From: Candidatus Poribacteria bacterium
GTDB lineage: Bacteria > Poribacteria > WGA-4E > WGA-3G
Length of the DNA stretch: 64,000 nt
Assembly (NCBI GenBank): GCA_028824125.1
Contig: JAPPES010000026.1
Span: 1 to 64,000, forward strand
Direction: 5' to 3'
The notes below the pieces were generated by a model. The model worked only from the letters and a program-made list of their open reading frames with translations, was not told where the DNA came from and did not search any database. Position 1 is the first letter of the stretch. Every line of letters begins with the position of its first letter. Both the position numbers and the translations under genes were made by a program. Below, one piece after another: positions 16,142 through 25,429 of the stretch.

Positions 16142-18025
16142 CTATCTTCCCCATCCTCCCTGTGGTCTTTGTCGGCGTTGTAGAATGACGCGATCACCTT
16201 CAGTAATTCCACTTTTGACGATAACAACCGTTTCGTTTTGCATGCCGGTTTCAATAGCAGTTTCAACGCCTTTGCCGCCACTGCTGTCCAACATCACAAA
16301 CTTCCCTCTTGAAACATTTACTTGTGCCGAAACACCGTCAGCCTTCTTTTGGTCATTAATTAAGAGTGAGACAGTCGCTGCACCTGGAATAATACCGCGT
16401 TGCGCAGGGTTTAAGTCAATCGTAACGCTGCCATTTCCAACAGATTGTACAGTTCCGTTGAATATTTTCTCGCTAATGGTCTGCATTTGCACCGATTTAC
16501 CTACCTTGAAGGGAGACGTATTACCCACTTGGGCAGTAACGGTAGCAGAATTCTTGTTTATTACAGCGTCAATAGGGATCAGCAAGACATTCTTTTCTTC
16601 GTAAGTAATAATATCAACATCAGCACTCATACCGGGGCGGATGTCCCCCGATGTATCATCAACCTCTATCATCACCTCAAACGAGATAATGTTATCTTGT
16701 TGTTGACCGCTTTGGGAAATCTCATACACCTTACCATTAAATCTTTTTGTTTGGAAAGCATCAATCTTGATATCTGCAGCTTGACCCTCTTCAAGACGTT
16801 CCATATCAACTTCGTTGATAAAAGTTTTGACAACCATTTTTGACAGATCCGCAATCGTCATAATCGGGGGACTTTGCGAAAAAGCCGACCGTCCAGATGT
16901 TACAATCTCTCCCTGTTCTATCTCAAGTTGTGTAACCGTGCCGGACATAGGCGCCTTAATAACCGTCCAACCAAGCCGTTCCATCTGATTCTTCAGACTA
17001 CTTTGCCGACGAAGGAGATTGGCATCAGAACTGACTTTGGATTGCTCTGTTAGCAATTTCTCATTGTCAATTGTTAATTGAAGCTCCTTTAACTGTGTTC
17101 CAGCATTATCCAAACGAATTTGGCTCTCTTCTTCTGCCTTTTCACGCGTCTTTTTGAGGTGTTCAAGGTTTAATTCTTGTAATTGCAACTGTGCTTCACG
17201 CGTCTTAATAGCTGTTTTACGTGCCAGAACAGTGCGTTCTTGTGATTTGATAGTTTGTTTCTGTGATTCTACCCGTTTATTAGCATTTTTGTATTGTGAG
17301 TCTGCACTGGCATGCCGAGACTCTGCGTCTTCCAACGTCTTTTTGGAAACCAGTTCTTCTTCAAAAAGGGATTTATTTCTTTCAAATTCTGACTTGGCAG
17401 TGTCTAAAGCAACCTTTGTAGACGTAAGCGACGTTTCATATTCTGAAAGTGTTAAATTCGCTTGCTCAAGTGAAATATTTGCTTGTTCTAAAGCAATCTT
17501 ATCTTGGTCTAACGAATTCTTTGTGGCTTGAATGTCGGTTTCAGCGGAGCTTATCCGTGTCAACGATTCCGCTTTGGTTGTTTCAAGATTTGCCTTAGCG
17601 CTTCTCACGGCAGCTTCTTTCTGTGTAAGATTACTGTTCAACCGTTCTTTCTTTAGTTCGATATTTAATTTCGCCTGCATCTGCTGCGCCTCAGCAGCCT
17701 TAACATCCGCCTCAGCCTGCTTCTGGTCCTCTTGATATATTTTGGGATCAAGCTTTACCAAAATATCGCCCGCTTCAACGGGATCACCATCTTTAACAAG
17801 GAGCTCAATTACTTCCCCTTCAACGTTAGATTTTACTTCTACGTCAATAAGTGGTTCTAAATTGCCGGTAGCTCTAATGGTCATTCGGAAATCACCAAGT
17901 TTGACAAGCTCAATTTTGGGGGTAAGTGCCGGATCAACTCCGTTTTTGCCACGGCTAAGCACAACCCATCCTACTGCCCCAATAAGAACGACAATGATAG
18001 CAACAGTAATAATTAACTTTTTCAA
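16142..18025 (-). CDS. HlyD/MacA-like periplasmic adaptor with an unusually long coiled coil
   Basis: This is the membrane-fusion protein of a MacAB-type efflux or lipoprotein-export system. Residues 1-24 are an N-terminal membrane anchor, 45-105 the first half of the lipoyl/barrel-sandwich hybrid (VEVKSNVEGEVIEL), about 85-345 a Q/E/K/T-rich helical hairpin, and 350-450 the second half and beta-barrel (APMSGTVTQLEIEQGEIV, then RPGMSADVDI). A further beta-domain follows at 500-627. At 627 residues it is well above the usual 370-450; most of the extra length is the hairpin. It starts at TTG 18025, with GGAGGA at ideal spacing. It is last in a minus-strand cluster after four MacB-like permeases, so they are probably one transport system. 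The hairpin probably spans a thick periplasm or reaches an outer-membrane channel. Confidence 0.85.
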   Translation of the reverse strand: MKKLIITVAIIVVLIGAVGWVVLSRGKNGVDPALTPKIELVKLGDFRMTIRATGNLEPLIDVEVKSNVEGEVIELLVKDGDPVEAGDILVKLDPKIYQEDQKQAEADVKAAEAQQMQAKLNIELKKERLNSNLTQKEAAVRSAKANLETTKAESLTRISSAETDIQATKNSLDQDKIALEQANISLEQANLTLSEYETSLTSTKVALDTAKSEFERNKSLFEEELVSKKTLEDAESRHASADSQYKNANKRVESQKQTIKSQERTVLARKTAIKTREAQLQLQELNLEHLKKTREKAEEESQIRLDNAGTQLKELQLTIDNEKLLTEQSKVSSDANLLRRQSSLKNQMERLGWTVIKAPMSGTVTQLEIEQGEIVTSGRSAFSQSPPIMTIADLSKMVVKTFINEVDMERLEEGQAADIKIDAFQTKRFNGKVYEISQSGQQQDNIISFEVMIEVDDTSGDIRPGMSADVDIITYEEKNVLLIPIDAVINKNSATVTAQVGNTSPFKVGKSVQMQTISEKIFNGTVQSVGNGSVTIDLNPAQRGIIPGAATVSLLINDQKKADGVSAQVNVSRGKFVMLDSSGGKGVETAIETGMQNETVVIVKSGITEGDRVILQRRQRPQGGWGR

Positions 18026-18140
18026 AACCTATTCCTCCTATAAGGTTTGGAAGGTGTATAACAAACGGACACCTTTTTAATGTGTAAAAAGTCTAAATCA
18101 ATAATTCTATCTGTCCGTGTATTAAACCATTTATAACGAT

Positions 18141-19457
18141 CTAATCAGTTCTAAGTGCTTCAACAGGTGTAAGTTTTGCCGCCTTATGGGCGGGATAAAG
18201 CCCAAAGAATACACCAATAGCGACAGATACAAGCAACGCAATGAACATTGTCTCAAATGAAATCACTGAGGGCCAATTACTGCCTTCCCACACAAACTTG
18301 GAAATGAGAGCAGCTGTACCTTGCCCCATAAATACCCCTAAGATTGAGCCCAAAATTCCTCCCACTAAGGTGAGGACAGATGCTTCAATCAGGAATTGGG
18401 TGATGATATCATTGAAGGTTGCACCGAGTGCTTTTCGCAAACCAATTTCTTTCGTGCGGTCAGTTACAGATACGAGCATAATATTCATCACACCGATACC
18501 AGCAACCATTAATGCGATACCCGCGATACCACCCATCAACGCTTTCATGACTAAACCGACTTTACCGGCAGTAGCCAATTCCTCTTCAGCCGTCCAATAG
18601 TTATATTCTTCACCTGTGTTGTTGTGTATTCTGCCTAAGATATGCTTAGCGTCTGCAATTACTTGTGGAATTTCATCTACATCTACTGCTTCAACGCGGA
18701 TTCGTTCAACATCTTGACGCCCCTTAAAACGTTCTTGGAGTGTAGTGATTGGAATAATAAACCTATCATCCCAACCAGTCGTATCCATTGCGTCGCCCTT
18801 CTCTTCCATTACACCGATAACTTTAAGACGCACCTCATACAAGCCACTTCTACCGCGCCAATAAGAAGGACGTGAAGCTTTAATCTCTTTCCCAACAGGG
18901 TCTTCGTTAAGAAATACCTCTTCCGCAATTTTTGAGCCGATCACAGCAACGCTGCTGGCAGATTCTACCTCTTCCGGGTTGAAAAATCTACCGCTTGACG
19001 TGTACCAGTTATGAGAACGATCGTATCCAGCCGTTGATGCAACAATTCGGGATTCCTTTTTACGCCCTTTGTAACTCACGCTCCAACCGGGCATATCATC
19101 TTCTGCAACAACGTCAATGATACCGCGGGCACCCTTCATGATTTCAAAAGCGTCATCTGTTTCCAAATGCTCTGCACGGTTCCTACGCCAACGACTCCTG
19201 CCCCTGACGGCTTCACCCGCTGCCCGACTTAACGTACCAGACTGCTTATCCCAATCATCACGATAGATTTCAATGATCTTTGTACCGCCTGTCCGTTCAA
19301 TCTCGCGTAGCACCATAGCAGAAGACCCATCACCAACAGAGACCATACTGACGACAGACCCAACACCAACAATAATGCCTAAAATTGTCAGACTTGAACG
19401 TAATGGGTTCCGCCGCAAACTGGTAATGCCTAAAATGATACATTCAAATAGATTCAT
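18141..19457 (-). CDS. MacB-like ABC transporter permease (1, nearest the adaptor)
   Basis: MacB_PCD plus FtsX architecture: TM1 at about 18-42 (LTILGIIVGVGSVVSMVSVGDG), a periplasmic core of about 240 residues, then three TM segments after about 310, with MNIMLVSVTDRTKEIGLRKALGA as the coupling region. The protein ends in TPVEALRTD, the usual FtsX tail. There is no nucleotide-binding domain in the chain, so it depends on a separate ATPase, and none lies nearby. At 438 residues it is the most divergent of the four and has its own RWRRNRAEHLE insert. SD AGGAGG lies directly before the ATG, 14 bp after the preceding gene's stop, so the two are co-translated. Confidence 0.88.
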   Translation of the reverse strand: MNLFECIILGITSLRRNPLRSSLTILGIIVGVGSVVSMVSVGDGSSAMVLREIERTGGTKIIEIYRDDWDKQSGTLSRAAGEAVRGRSRWRRNRAEHLETDDAFEIMKGARGIIDVVAEDDMPGWSVSYKGRKKESRIVASTAGYDRSHNWYTSSGRFFNPEEVESASSVAVIGSKIAEEVFLNEDPVGKEIKASRPSYWRGRSGLYEVRLKVIGVMEEKGDAMDTTGWDDRFIIPITTLQERFKGRQDVERIRVEAVDVDEIPQVIADAKHILGRIHNNTGEEYNYWTAEEELATAGKVGLVMKALMGGIAGIALMVAGIGVMNIMLVSVTDRTKEIGLRKALGATFNDIITQFLIEASVLTLVGGILGSILGVFMGQGTAALISKFVWEGSNWPSVISFETMFIALLVSVAIGVFFGLYPAHKAAKLTPVEALRTD

Positions 19458-19471
19458 TTTTTAATATCCTC

Positions 19472-20773
19472 CTACTCAGTGCGCAATGCTTCTATCGGGG
19501 AAAGTGCAGACGCTTTTAGCGCAGGATAGAGTCCAAAAGAGATACCTATCAACGCAGAAAATGAAACCGAAATAATAACCCACTGCATAGAGATAACAGA
19601 GGGCCAATCTGGCACCATCTTGACAATCTTCACAGCGAGAAGTGCCATGCCTTCACCCGCAAGATAACCTAACCCAACCCCTATTGCACCGCCTATAACA
19701 CACATCACAATGGACTCAATCAAGAACTGTAGCATAATATCTAAACGTTTCGCTCCGAGTGCCTTCCGCAGACCGATTTCACGCGTGCGTTCAGTTACAG
19801 CCACCAACATCATGTTCATTATGCCGATACCACCAATAAGCAAGGAAAATCCAGCAATGCTACCCAACGCTATTTTTATCACTCTACTGATTTTATCTAA
19901 CTGTGCCATACCTTCGCGCATATCTCTAAGATCAAAGAAGTCATCTTGATTCTTGTGTCGTTTTCTCATTACTTCTTTCACCTCTTCTATTGCTTTCGGA
20001 ACATCGTCAACGGTGTTGGCTTGAACAGATAACATGACAATATGATCGTTACCGGTAAAACGTTCTTGCGCAGTTGTTAGCGGCAGAAACACCATATCGT
20101 CTAAGTTCCATCCGAATCTAAGACTTCTACCCCGCGGCATCATCGTTCCTACGACAGTAAAACGTTCAGCGATCCGGACCTGATCCCCTCTGCCGTATCT
20201 ATCAAATCTACCGCCACCTCTACCGATTTTGATTTCTTGGTTTATTGGAGATTTGTTACCGAATAGGTCAAGCGCGACCTCAGTTCCTAAAACACAAACT
20301 TTCGCTTTGTTTTCAATATCCTCATCGGAAATAAAACGTCCTTCCTGAATTCCCCAGTCCATCGCTTCCGAAAATGAGGCGTTCACACCGTTATAACCGC
20401 TGCGAGTTTCAGATCCATCAGCAGCTTGAATTTGGACACCCCGCCATTCTGGAATTCGGGGAACAACCACTTTTACGGATGGGCATTCTGCTTCAATCGC
20501 TAATACGTCTTCGTACTTGAAGTATTCGTTGCTACGGTTCGGCATCCAACGTCTACCGACACGCCTGTAACTGCTCCGATACATCGTGAACTGATTGACG
20601 CCGCCTAATTTTTGTGCATCTTGCAGCACAATTTCCTTAGCACCGTCACCGATAGATATCATCGCAAGCACAGAGGCAACCCCGATAATAATACCCAACA
20701 TCGTCAGCAATGATCGTAGTTTATTGCTGCGAATTGCTGAAATCCCAACGGATAACCCCTCAAATATGCGCAT
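19472..20773 (-). CDS. MacB-like ABC transporter permease (2)
   Basis: A 433-residue MacB/FtsX permease. TM1 contains LTMLGIIIGVASVLAMIS, the periplasmic core has Arg/Gly-rich loops (GRGGGRFDRYGRG), and MNMMLVAVTERTREIGLRKALGA precedes the C-terminal TM segments. The end, LSPIEALRTE, is typical. It is closest in sequence to permeases 3 and 4, so the block grew by tandem duplication, and the periplasmic loops differ most. The membrane and coupling regions are nearly invariant, which suggests a common ATPase and different cargo or subunit contacts. GGAG lies close before the ATG. A 201-bp gap separates it from permease 3, with no clear terminator. Confidence 0.88.
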   Translation of the reverse strand: MRIFEGLSVGISAIRSNKLRSLLTMLGIIIGVASVLAMISIGDGAKEIVLQDAQKLGGVNQFTMYRSSYRRVGRRWMPNRSNEYFKYEDVLAIEAECPSVKVVVPRIPEWRGVQIQAADGSETRSGYNGVNASFSEAMDWGIQEGRFISDEDIENKAKVCVLGTEVALDLFGNKSPINQEIKIGRGGGRFDRYGRGDQVRIAERFTVVGTMMPRGRSLRFGWNLDDMVFLPLTTAQERFTGNDHIVMLSVQANTVDDVPKAIEEVKEVMRKRHKNQDDFFDLRDMREGMAQLDKISRVIKIALGSIAGFSLLIGGIGIMNMMLVAVTERTREIGLRKALGAKRLDIMLQFLIESIVMCVIGGAIGVGLGYLAGEGMALLAVKIVKMVPDWPSVISMQWVIISVSFSALIGISFGLYPALKASALSPIEALRTE

Positions 20774-20974
20774 CTCTTGTCTCCAAAGACTTTCAAAGAT
20801 TAACCTTTTATACCTTGTAATTTAGACAGAAAAAAGCAGATAAGGTTCGGACAATTGAGAAAAGAGGGCAGTACAAACTCCTTCCTTAATTTGCCAAGAG
20901 TTTACTGATGTTGTTTTGACGTTAAAATTGGGAAATGGGTTTATTGTAAAAAATAATCTGCAGCGGATAGGGAT

Positions 20975-22276
20975 TTAATCTGTACGCAATGCTTCTATAG
21001 GTGAAAGCGAGGACGCTTTTATCGCAGGATACAACCCAAATGAGATACCAATCAACGCTGAAAAGGATATAGAAATTAACACCCATTCCGTTGAAACAAC
21101 TGAAGGCCATTCAGGCACAATTTTGGCGATTTTTACCGCGAGAAGTGCCATACCTTGTCCAGCAAAGACCCCCAAAGCTATGCCTATCAATCCGCCTAAA
21201 CCGCACATCACAACAGCCTCCATTAAGAATTGAAGTAGGATGTCAAATCGTGTTGCACCGAGTGCTTTTCTAAGTCCTATCTCACGCGTCCGCTCAGTGA
21301 CAGCGACAAGCATCATGTTCATTATACCGATGCCACCAACAAGCAGCGAAAAGCCAGCAATACTCCCCAGCGCTATTTTTATCACCCTACTGATCTTTTC
21401 CAACTGTGCCATGCCTTCACGCATATCAAAGATTCTGATGAAATCGTCTTGATTTTTATGCCGCTTACGGATAACAGCTTTTACCTCTTCAATCGCCTTC
21501 GGAACATCTTCAACAGTGTTTGCATAGACGACAATATCCTGAACCCTATCATCGCCAGTAAAACGTTTCTGAGTAGTTGTTAACGGCATAAAGACAAGGT
21601 TATCATAACTCCATCCGAATCGGAGACTTCTCCCTCTCGGTTTCATCGTGCCTACAACCGTAAAACGCTCTGTGTACCGCTTCTTGTCCCTTCGTCCCCA
21701 TCGGTCATAACGTCCATCACCTCTTGCAATTTTAATTTCCTGTCCCAGAGGGGATTTGTTACCGAACAGAGAAGCTGCTACCTCATCTCCGAGTACACAG
21801 ACGGTCGATGCATTTTCTACGTCTTCGTCCGTAATGAATCGACCTTCTTGAATATCCCAGTCCATTGAAGTATGGTAGGTAGCATCTACCCCATTATAAC
21901 CTGCGCGGGTTTGCGCGCCGCCTGCAGCTTCAATTAACGCACCTCTCCACTCTGGGATCCGTGGAGTCACAGCTTTCACGGATGGACATCCCGCTTCAAT
22001 TGCTAACACATCGTCATACTTCATGTATTCATTACTACGGATTCTTACCCATTGCGTGCCTACCCGTTTATACCATGTGCGGTAGATAGTAAACTGGTTT
22101 GCTCCACCAAGTTTTTGTGCATCACGTAACACAATTTCTTTAGCACCATCACCGATTGAGATCATGGCAAGCACAGAGGCGACACCGATGATAATACCGA
22201 GCATCGTCAGCAGCGAACGCATCTTATTTGAGCGAATAGCGGTAATCCCGACAGCAATTGCTTCTATTATTCGCAT
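20975..22276 (-). CDS. MacB-like ABC transporter permease (3)
   Basis: A 433-residue paralogue with the same four-TM layout and the same coupling helix (TERTREIGLRKALGAT). In the periplasmic domain, GDGRYDRWGRRDKKRYTERF replaces the loop of its neighbours. As in copies 2 and 4, the N-terminal helix is followed by GDGAKEIVL and a conserved QKLGGANQFT. The weak SD (GAGAAG) and the gap of about 210 bp from copy 4 suggest it may be translated less efficiently or have its own promoter. It heterodimerises or homodimerises in the inner membrane by analogy with MacB. Which pairs form is unknown. Confidence 0.88.
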   Translation of the reverse strand: MRIIEAIAVGITAIRSNKMRSLLTMLGIIIGVASVLAMISIGDGAKEIVLRDAQKLGGANQFTIYRTWYKRVGTQWVRIRSNEYMKYDDVLAIEAGCPSVKAVTPRIPEWRGALIEAAGGAQTRAGYNGVDATYHTSMDWDIQEGRFITDEDVENASTVCVLGDEVAASLFGNKSPLGQEIKIARGDGRYDRWGRRDKKRYTERFTVVGTMKPRGRSLRFGWSYDNLVFMPLTTTQKRFTGDDRVQDIVVYANTVEDVPKAIEEVKAVIRKRHKNQDDFIRIFDMREGMAQLEKISRVIKIALGSIAGFSLLVGGIGIMNMMLVAVTERTREIGLRKALGATRFDILLQFLMEAVVMCGLGGLIGIALGVFAGQGMALLAVKIAKIVPEWPSVVSTEWVLISISFSALIGISFGLYPAIKASSLSPIEALRTD

Positions 22277-22487
22277 ATTATCTTCTCAAAACTTTAGAAA
22301 TATATTTGCAATGGAAACCAATTTATCAGGTGTGCTTTGTAAACGCGCTGATCCCAAAATCTCATTTATATGTAGAATCTACGAAAAATCAACTTAAGGT
22401 GTTGATTTCAATTAGACGTGATTAGCTAAATAGGTTTATTATTTCCTGGACGGGTGAGAATAGAAGGCAGGTTTTGAACTAAAACAT

Positions 22488-23789
22488 TTAATCTTTTCGC
22501 AGAGCCTCAATAGGAGATAGCATAGAGGCTTTTATTGCAGGATACAACCCAAAAAATATTCCAATCGCAGCAGAAAATAAAACCGAAATCAAAACCCACT
22601 GTGCAGAGACAACTGAGGGCCATTCAGGCACAATTTTTGCGATCTTGACTGCCAGAACTGACATACCTTCTCCTATAAAGATGCCCAATCCGATACCTAT
22701 AATTCCTCCTACAGCACACAGGATAACAGACTCAATGAGAAATTGGAACATTATATCAAACGGTTTTGCACCAAGCGCTTTCCGCAAACCAATCTCGCGA
22801 GTACGTTCAGTGACAGCAACCAACATCATATTCATTATGCCGATACCACCAACGAGCAATGAAAAACCAGCAATACTGCCAAGCGCAATTTTTATCATTT
22901 TGCTTATTTTTTCCAGCTGTCGTATACCCTTCCGCATCTCATAAATTTTGACAAAATTATCTTCGCCTTTGTGACGTTTACGGATTACCTGTTTCACCTC
23001 GCGTACGGCATTAGGAACATCTTCAACGGAATTGGCATAGACTACGATTTCCTGGATATGATCATCACCAGTGAAACGTTCTTGGGTAGTTGTTATTGGG
23101 AAAAAGACCATGCTATCAAAACTCCACCCGAAACGTAGACTTCTACCCCTTGGCATCATTGTACCTACAACTGTGAATCTTTCGGTTATACGTCTGCTAC
23201 GTCTCTTTCCACGATGATCGTAATATTTTACACGCCGAGCCATTTTTATCTCCTGCCCAAGAGGAGACCCGTTACCAAATAGATCAGCTGCAACTTCATC
23301 GCCAAGCACACAAATTTTAGTTGCGTTTTTAACGTCTTCATGTGTAATAAATCTACCCTCTTGTACTTTCCAATCCATTGCAGTTTTAAAAGATGCGTCT
23401 ACACCGTTATACCCCGCACGCGTTTCAGAACCACCTGGAGCTTGGATTAACATGCCTTTCCAATCTCGTATCCTTGGCGCAACATCACTTACCGCCGAAC
23501 ATTCTGATCCTATCGCAAGCACATCACCGTAGTTGAGATATTCCTTCGTACGGATTGGAATGTTGTGTTTTCCCAATTTTTTAGTGGACTTGCGATATAA
23601 AGTAAACTGATTCGCACCACCGAGTTTCTGTGCATCACGCAACACAATCTCTTTCGCGCCATCTCCAATGGCTATCATTGCAAGCACCGCCGCGATGCCG
23701 ATTATTATGCCAAGCATTGTTAACAATGATCGCATTTTGTTGGCGCGTATCGCGGTAACCCCAATTGATAGCCCTTCAATTAAACTCAT
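22488..23789 (-). CDS. MacB-like ABC transporter permease (4, first in the cluster)
   Basis: A 433-residue MacB/FtsX permease, most upstream in transcription. Its domains match copies 2 and 3. The periplasmic loop is lysine/arginine-rich (KYYDHRGKRRSRRITERF) and the end is LSPIEALRKD. Upstream (23790-24121) there is only a repeat and a terminator for the opposite neighbour, so no ATPase gene heads the cluster. The four copies plus the adaptor look like one expanded exporter family whose LolD/MacB-type ATPase is encoded elsewhere. An alternative is a stand-alone mechanosensing FtsX-like role, which seems less likely with a MacA-like adaptor present. Confidence 0.88.
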   Translation of the reverse strand: MSLIEGLSIGVTAIRANKMRSLLTMLGIIIGIAAVLAMIAIGDGAKEIVLRDAQKLGGANQFTLYRKSTKKLGKHNIPIRTKEYLNYGDVLAIGSECSAVSDVAPRIRDWKGMLIQAPGGSETRAGYNGVDASFKTAMDWKVQEGRFITHEDVKNATKICVLGDEVAADLFGNGSPLGQEIKMARRVKYYDHRGKRRSRRITERFTVVGTMMPRGRSLRFGWSFDSMVFFPITTTQERFTGDDHIQEIVVYANSVEDVPNAVREVKQVIRKRHKGEDNFVKIYEMRKGIRQLEKISKMIKIALGSIAGFSLLVGGIGIMNMMLVAVTERTREIGLRKALGAKPFDIMFQFLIESVILCAVGGIIGIGLGIFIGEGMSVLAVKIAKIVPEWPSVVSAQWVLISVLFSAAIGIFFGLYPAIKASMLSPIEALRKD

Positions 23790-23867
23790 GTAATCTTTTC
23801 AACTTTCACATTCCATTACAAAAAATACGTGTTAAACGTCATTGGGAAAAATACGTTTATTTTAAAT

Positions 23868-23975
23868 GAGGGTGTGCATAAATAATTCAATGTCAAATAT
23901 GCTTAAAGGTAGTAGGAACGCTCCGCGTGCCGTCCGCAAGCGAAGAGGTTCCGGCACACGGAGTGTGCCTACTAC
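23868..23975. repeat. Dispersed repeat, GGTGTGCATAAATAATTC family
   Basis: The segment beginning GGTGTGCATAAATAATTC and running through TTAAAGGTAGTAGG is closely similar to 28716-28767. It ends in a palindrome rich in CCGGCACACGG/CCGTGCCG. The gap 23790-24121 contains otherwise only the terminator at 24071. Confidence 0.6.
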
Positions 23976-24070
23976 ATTGCATCGCACATCAGTGAAACAC
24001 AACACCCAATTTGAAATCCTTTATTGAACTCATGTTACTTTAGTAAGATATAGGAATATAGAATCTGGTG

Positions 24071-24103
24071 AAAACAAAAAAGGCGGATATAGAAATCCGC
24101 CTT
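24071..24103 (-). terminator. Rho-independent terminator of the terpene-cyclase-like gene
   Basis: On the minus strand, AAGGCGGAT pairs with ATCCGCCTT around a short loop, followed by TTTTTGTTTT. It lies 18 bases after the stop of the gene at 24122-25243. Confidence 0.85.
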
Positions 24104-24121
24104 GTGAGGTGAAATAGAATT

Positions 24122-25243
24122 TTATTTTTCTTTCGGGTAAGCAGTATCAAGTGAGAGAATAGCGTAACTGGTTGCCAACACAGGGAGTGCTTCCATCCAG
24201 CGACTGTTCTCATTCACCCAGGATCCATCAGATTTTTGGACACCAATCAATTTTTCCGCGAGTTCTTGGTACCAATCGTGTGAAACGCCTTTTGCGTCAA
24301 TAATGGTATCTTTTCCGTATAGACGCAACGCTTTTGCCATCGTGTGATAGTTATAGTAGAGACCTTGTGCGCCCATGCCGTAGTTCTCTTCAACTGTAAA
24401 GTGCTTTCCAATCCATTGGACAGCAGATTTCACGCGGTCATCATTTTTATCTACATTTGCGTAGATAAAACTCAACAATCCGGCATACGTCATGCTGGCA
24501 TAGGATCGCGGACTACCAGCTTCATCTGTGCCTGCCTTGCTTTCACCATCGGGTGAATAGATAAATCCACCATCGTTGCCTGCCCATTTCTGATCGTTGC
24601 TTTCGCTACGGTTCTGTGTGCGTTCCAGAAATTTAATTGCTTTGTTCCAAACTTCATCATCATCAGAGCCGCTCTCTTTCAACGCTTGAATAGCAAGGTT
24701 TAGGTTAGAGAGATCATGTACGGATTCGCGGCTTCCGTAGCCGATACCGCCATAATATACGCTTTCTTCATCTTGAACCTGAAGACCTTTTATAAAACCT
24801 TGTGCTTTTTTGATAACGTCTTCATATTTCTTTGGATTTGCAGTTGAAGAAAGTGCCATCACAGAAATAGAGGTATTATAGTTGGGCAGGGCGGGTTGCT
24901 TGCTTATATCGTAAATAGCACCGCTCTCCTGCTGCATTGCAACTAACCGATCAATTGCTTTCTGGATAAACGGGTGTTTTTCATCTGAGTATTTTTTCTG
25001 CGGATGCCGCAAAAATGCAGTGATTGCGAGGGCAGTTATCCCAGGATGGTCGGCAAAGAGTCCATCTTCACCTTGTTGCGTCTTTAACCATTCTAATCCT
25101 TTGTCAATGCTTGCAATGACGCGTTTGTTTAATGCCTCATATTTAACAGTATCTGTTTCGTGGTTTGGGTGTGCGCTGATGTAGAAGGTAATTGCAACCA
25201 TCAGGAACACCAGCATTAACCCGATCAAGTTTTTAAATTTCAT
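24122..25243 (-). CDS. Secreted prenyltransferase/squalene-cyclase repeat protein
   Basis: Residues 1-24 form a signal peptide or anchor (LIGLMLVFLMVAITFYISA). The mature part is an alpha/alpha-barrel with repeated QW-like helices: LEWLKTQQGEDGLFADHPG at 50-70, IGVQKSDGSWVNENSRW at 335-352 and a closing ATSYAILSLDTAYP. This toroid is shared by squalene-hopene cyclases, prenyltransferases and alpha-2-macroglobulin thioester domains. The cyclase DxDD catalytic motif is not evident and the chain (373) is far shorter than a full cyclase, so it is probably a binding or structural protein. SD TAGGAG precedes the ATG. It is followed by a strong terminator and forms a single-gene unit. Confidence 0.75.
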   Translation of the reverse strand: MKFKNLIGLMLVFLMVAITFYISAHPNHETDTVKYEALNKRVIASIDKGLEWLKTQQGEDGLFADHPGITALAITAFLRHPQKKYSDEKHPFIQKAIDRLVAMQQESGAIYDISKQPALPNYNTSISVMALSSTANPKKYEDVIKKAQGFIKGLQVQDEESVYYGGIGYGSRESVHDLSNLNLAIQALKESGSDDDEVWNKAIKFLERTQNRSESNDQKWAGNDGGFIYSPDGESKAGTDEAGSPRSYASMTYAGLLSFIYANVDKNDDRVKSAVQWIGKHFTVEENYGMGAQGLYYNYHTMAKALRLYGKDTIIDAKGVSHDWYQELAEKLIGVQKSDGSWVNENSRWMEALPVLATSYAILSLDTAYPKEK

Positions 25244-25429
25244 TTTAATTCTCCTATAAAAAGTTGATTAATACGTAGCAAATACGATGCCAAAATCTAA
25301 AGATAAATTTCGGGCAAAAACTTCTAATTTTGCGATAATTGTTCAGAAAATGAACAATACTGTCCATTTTTTGAACATTTTGATTCTATTCAACCCTAAA
25401 ATCAGATGTATAAAAGCTGACTGTTCGGT

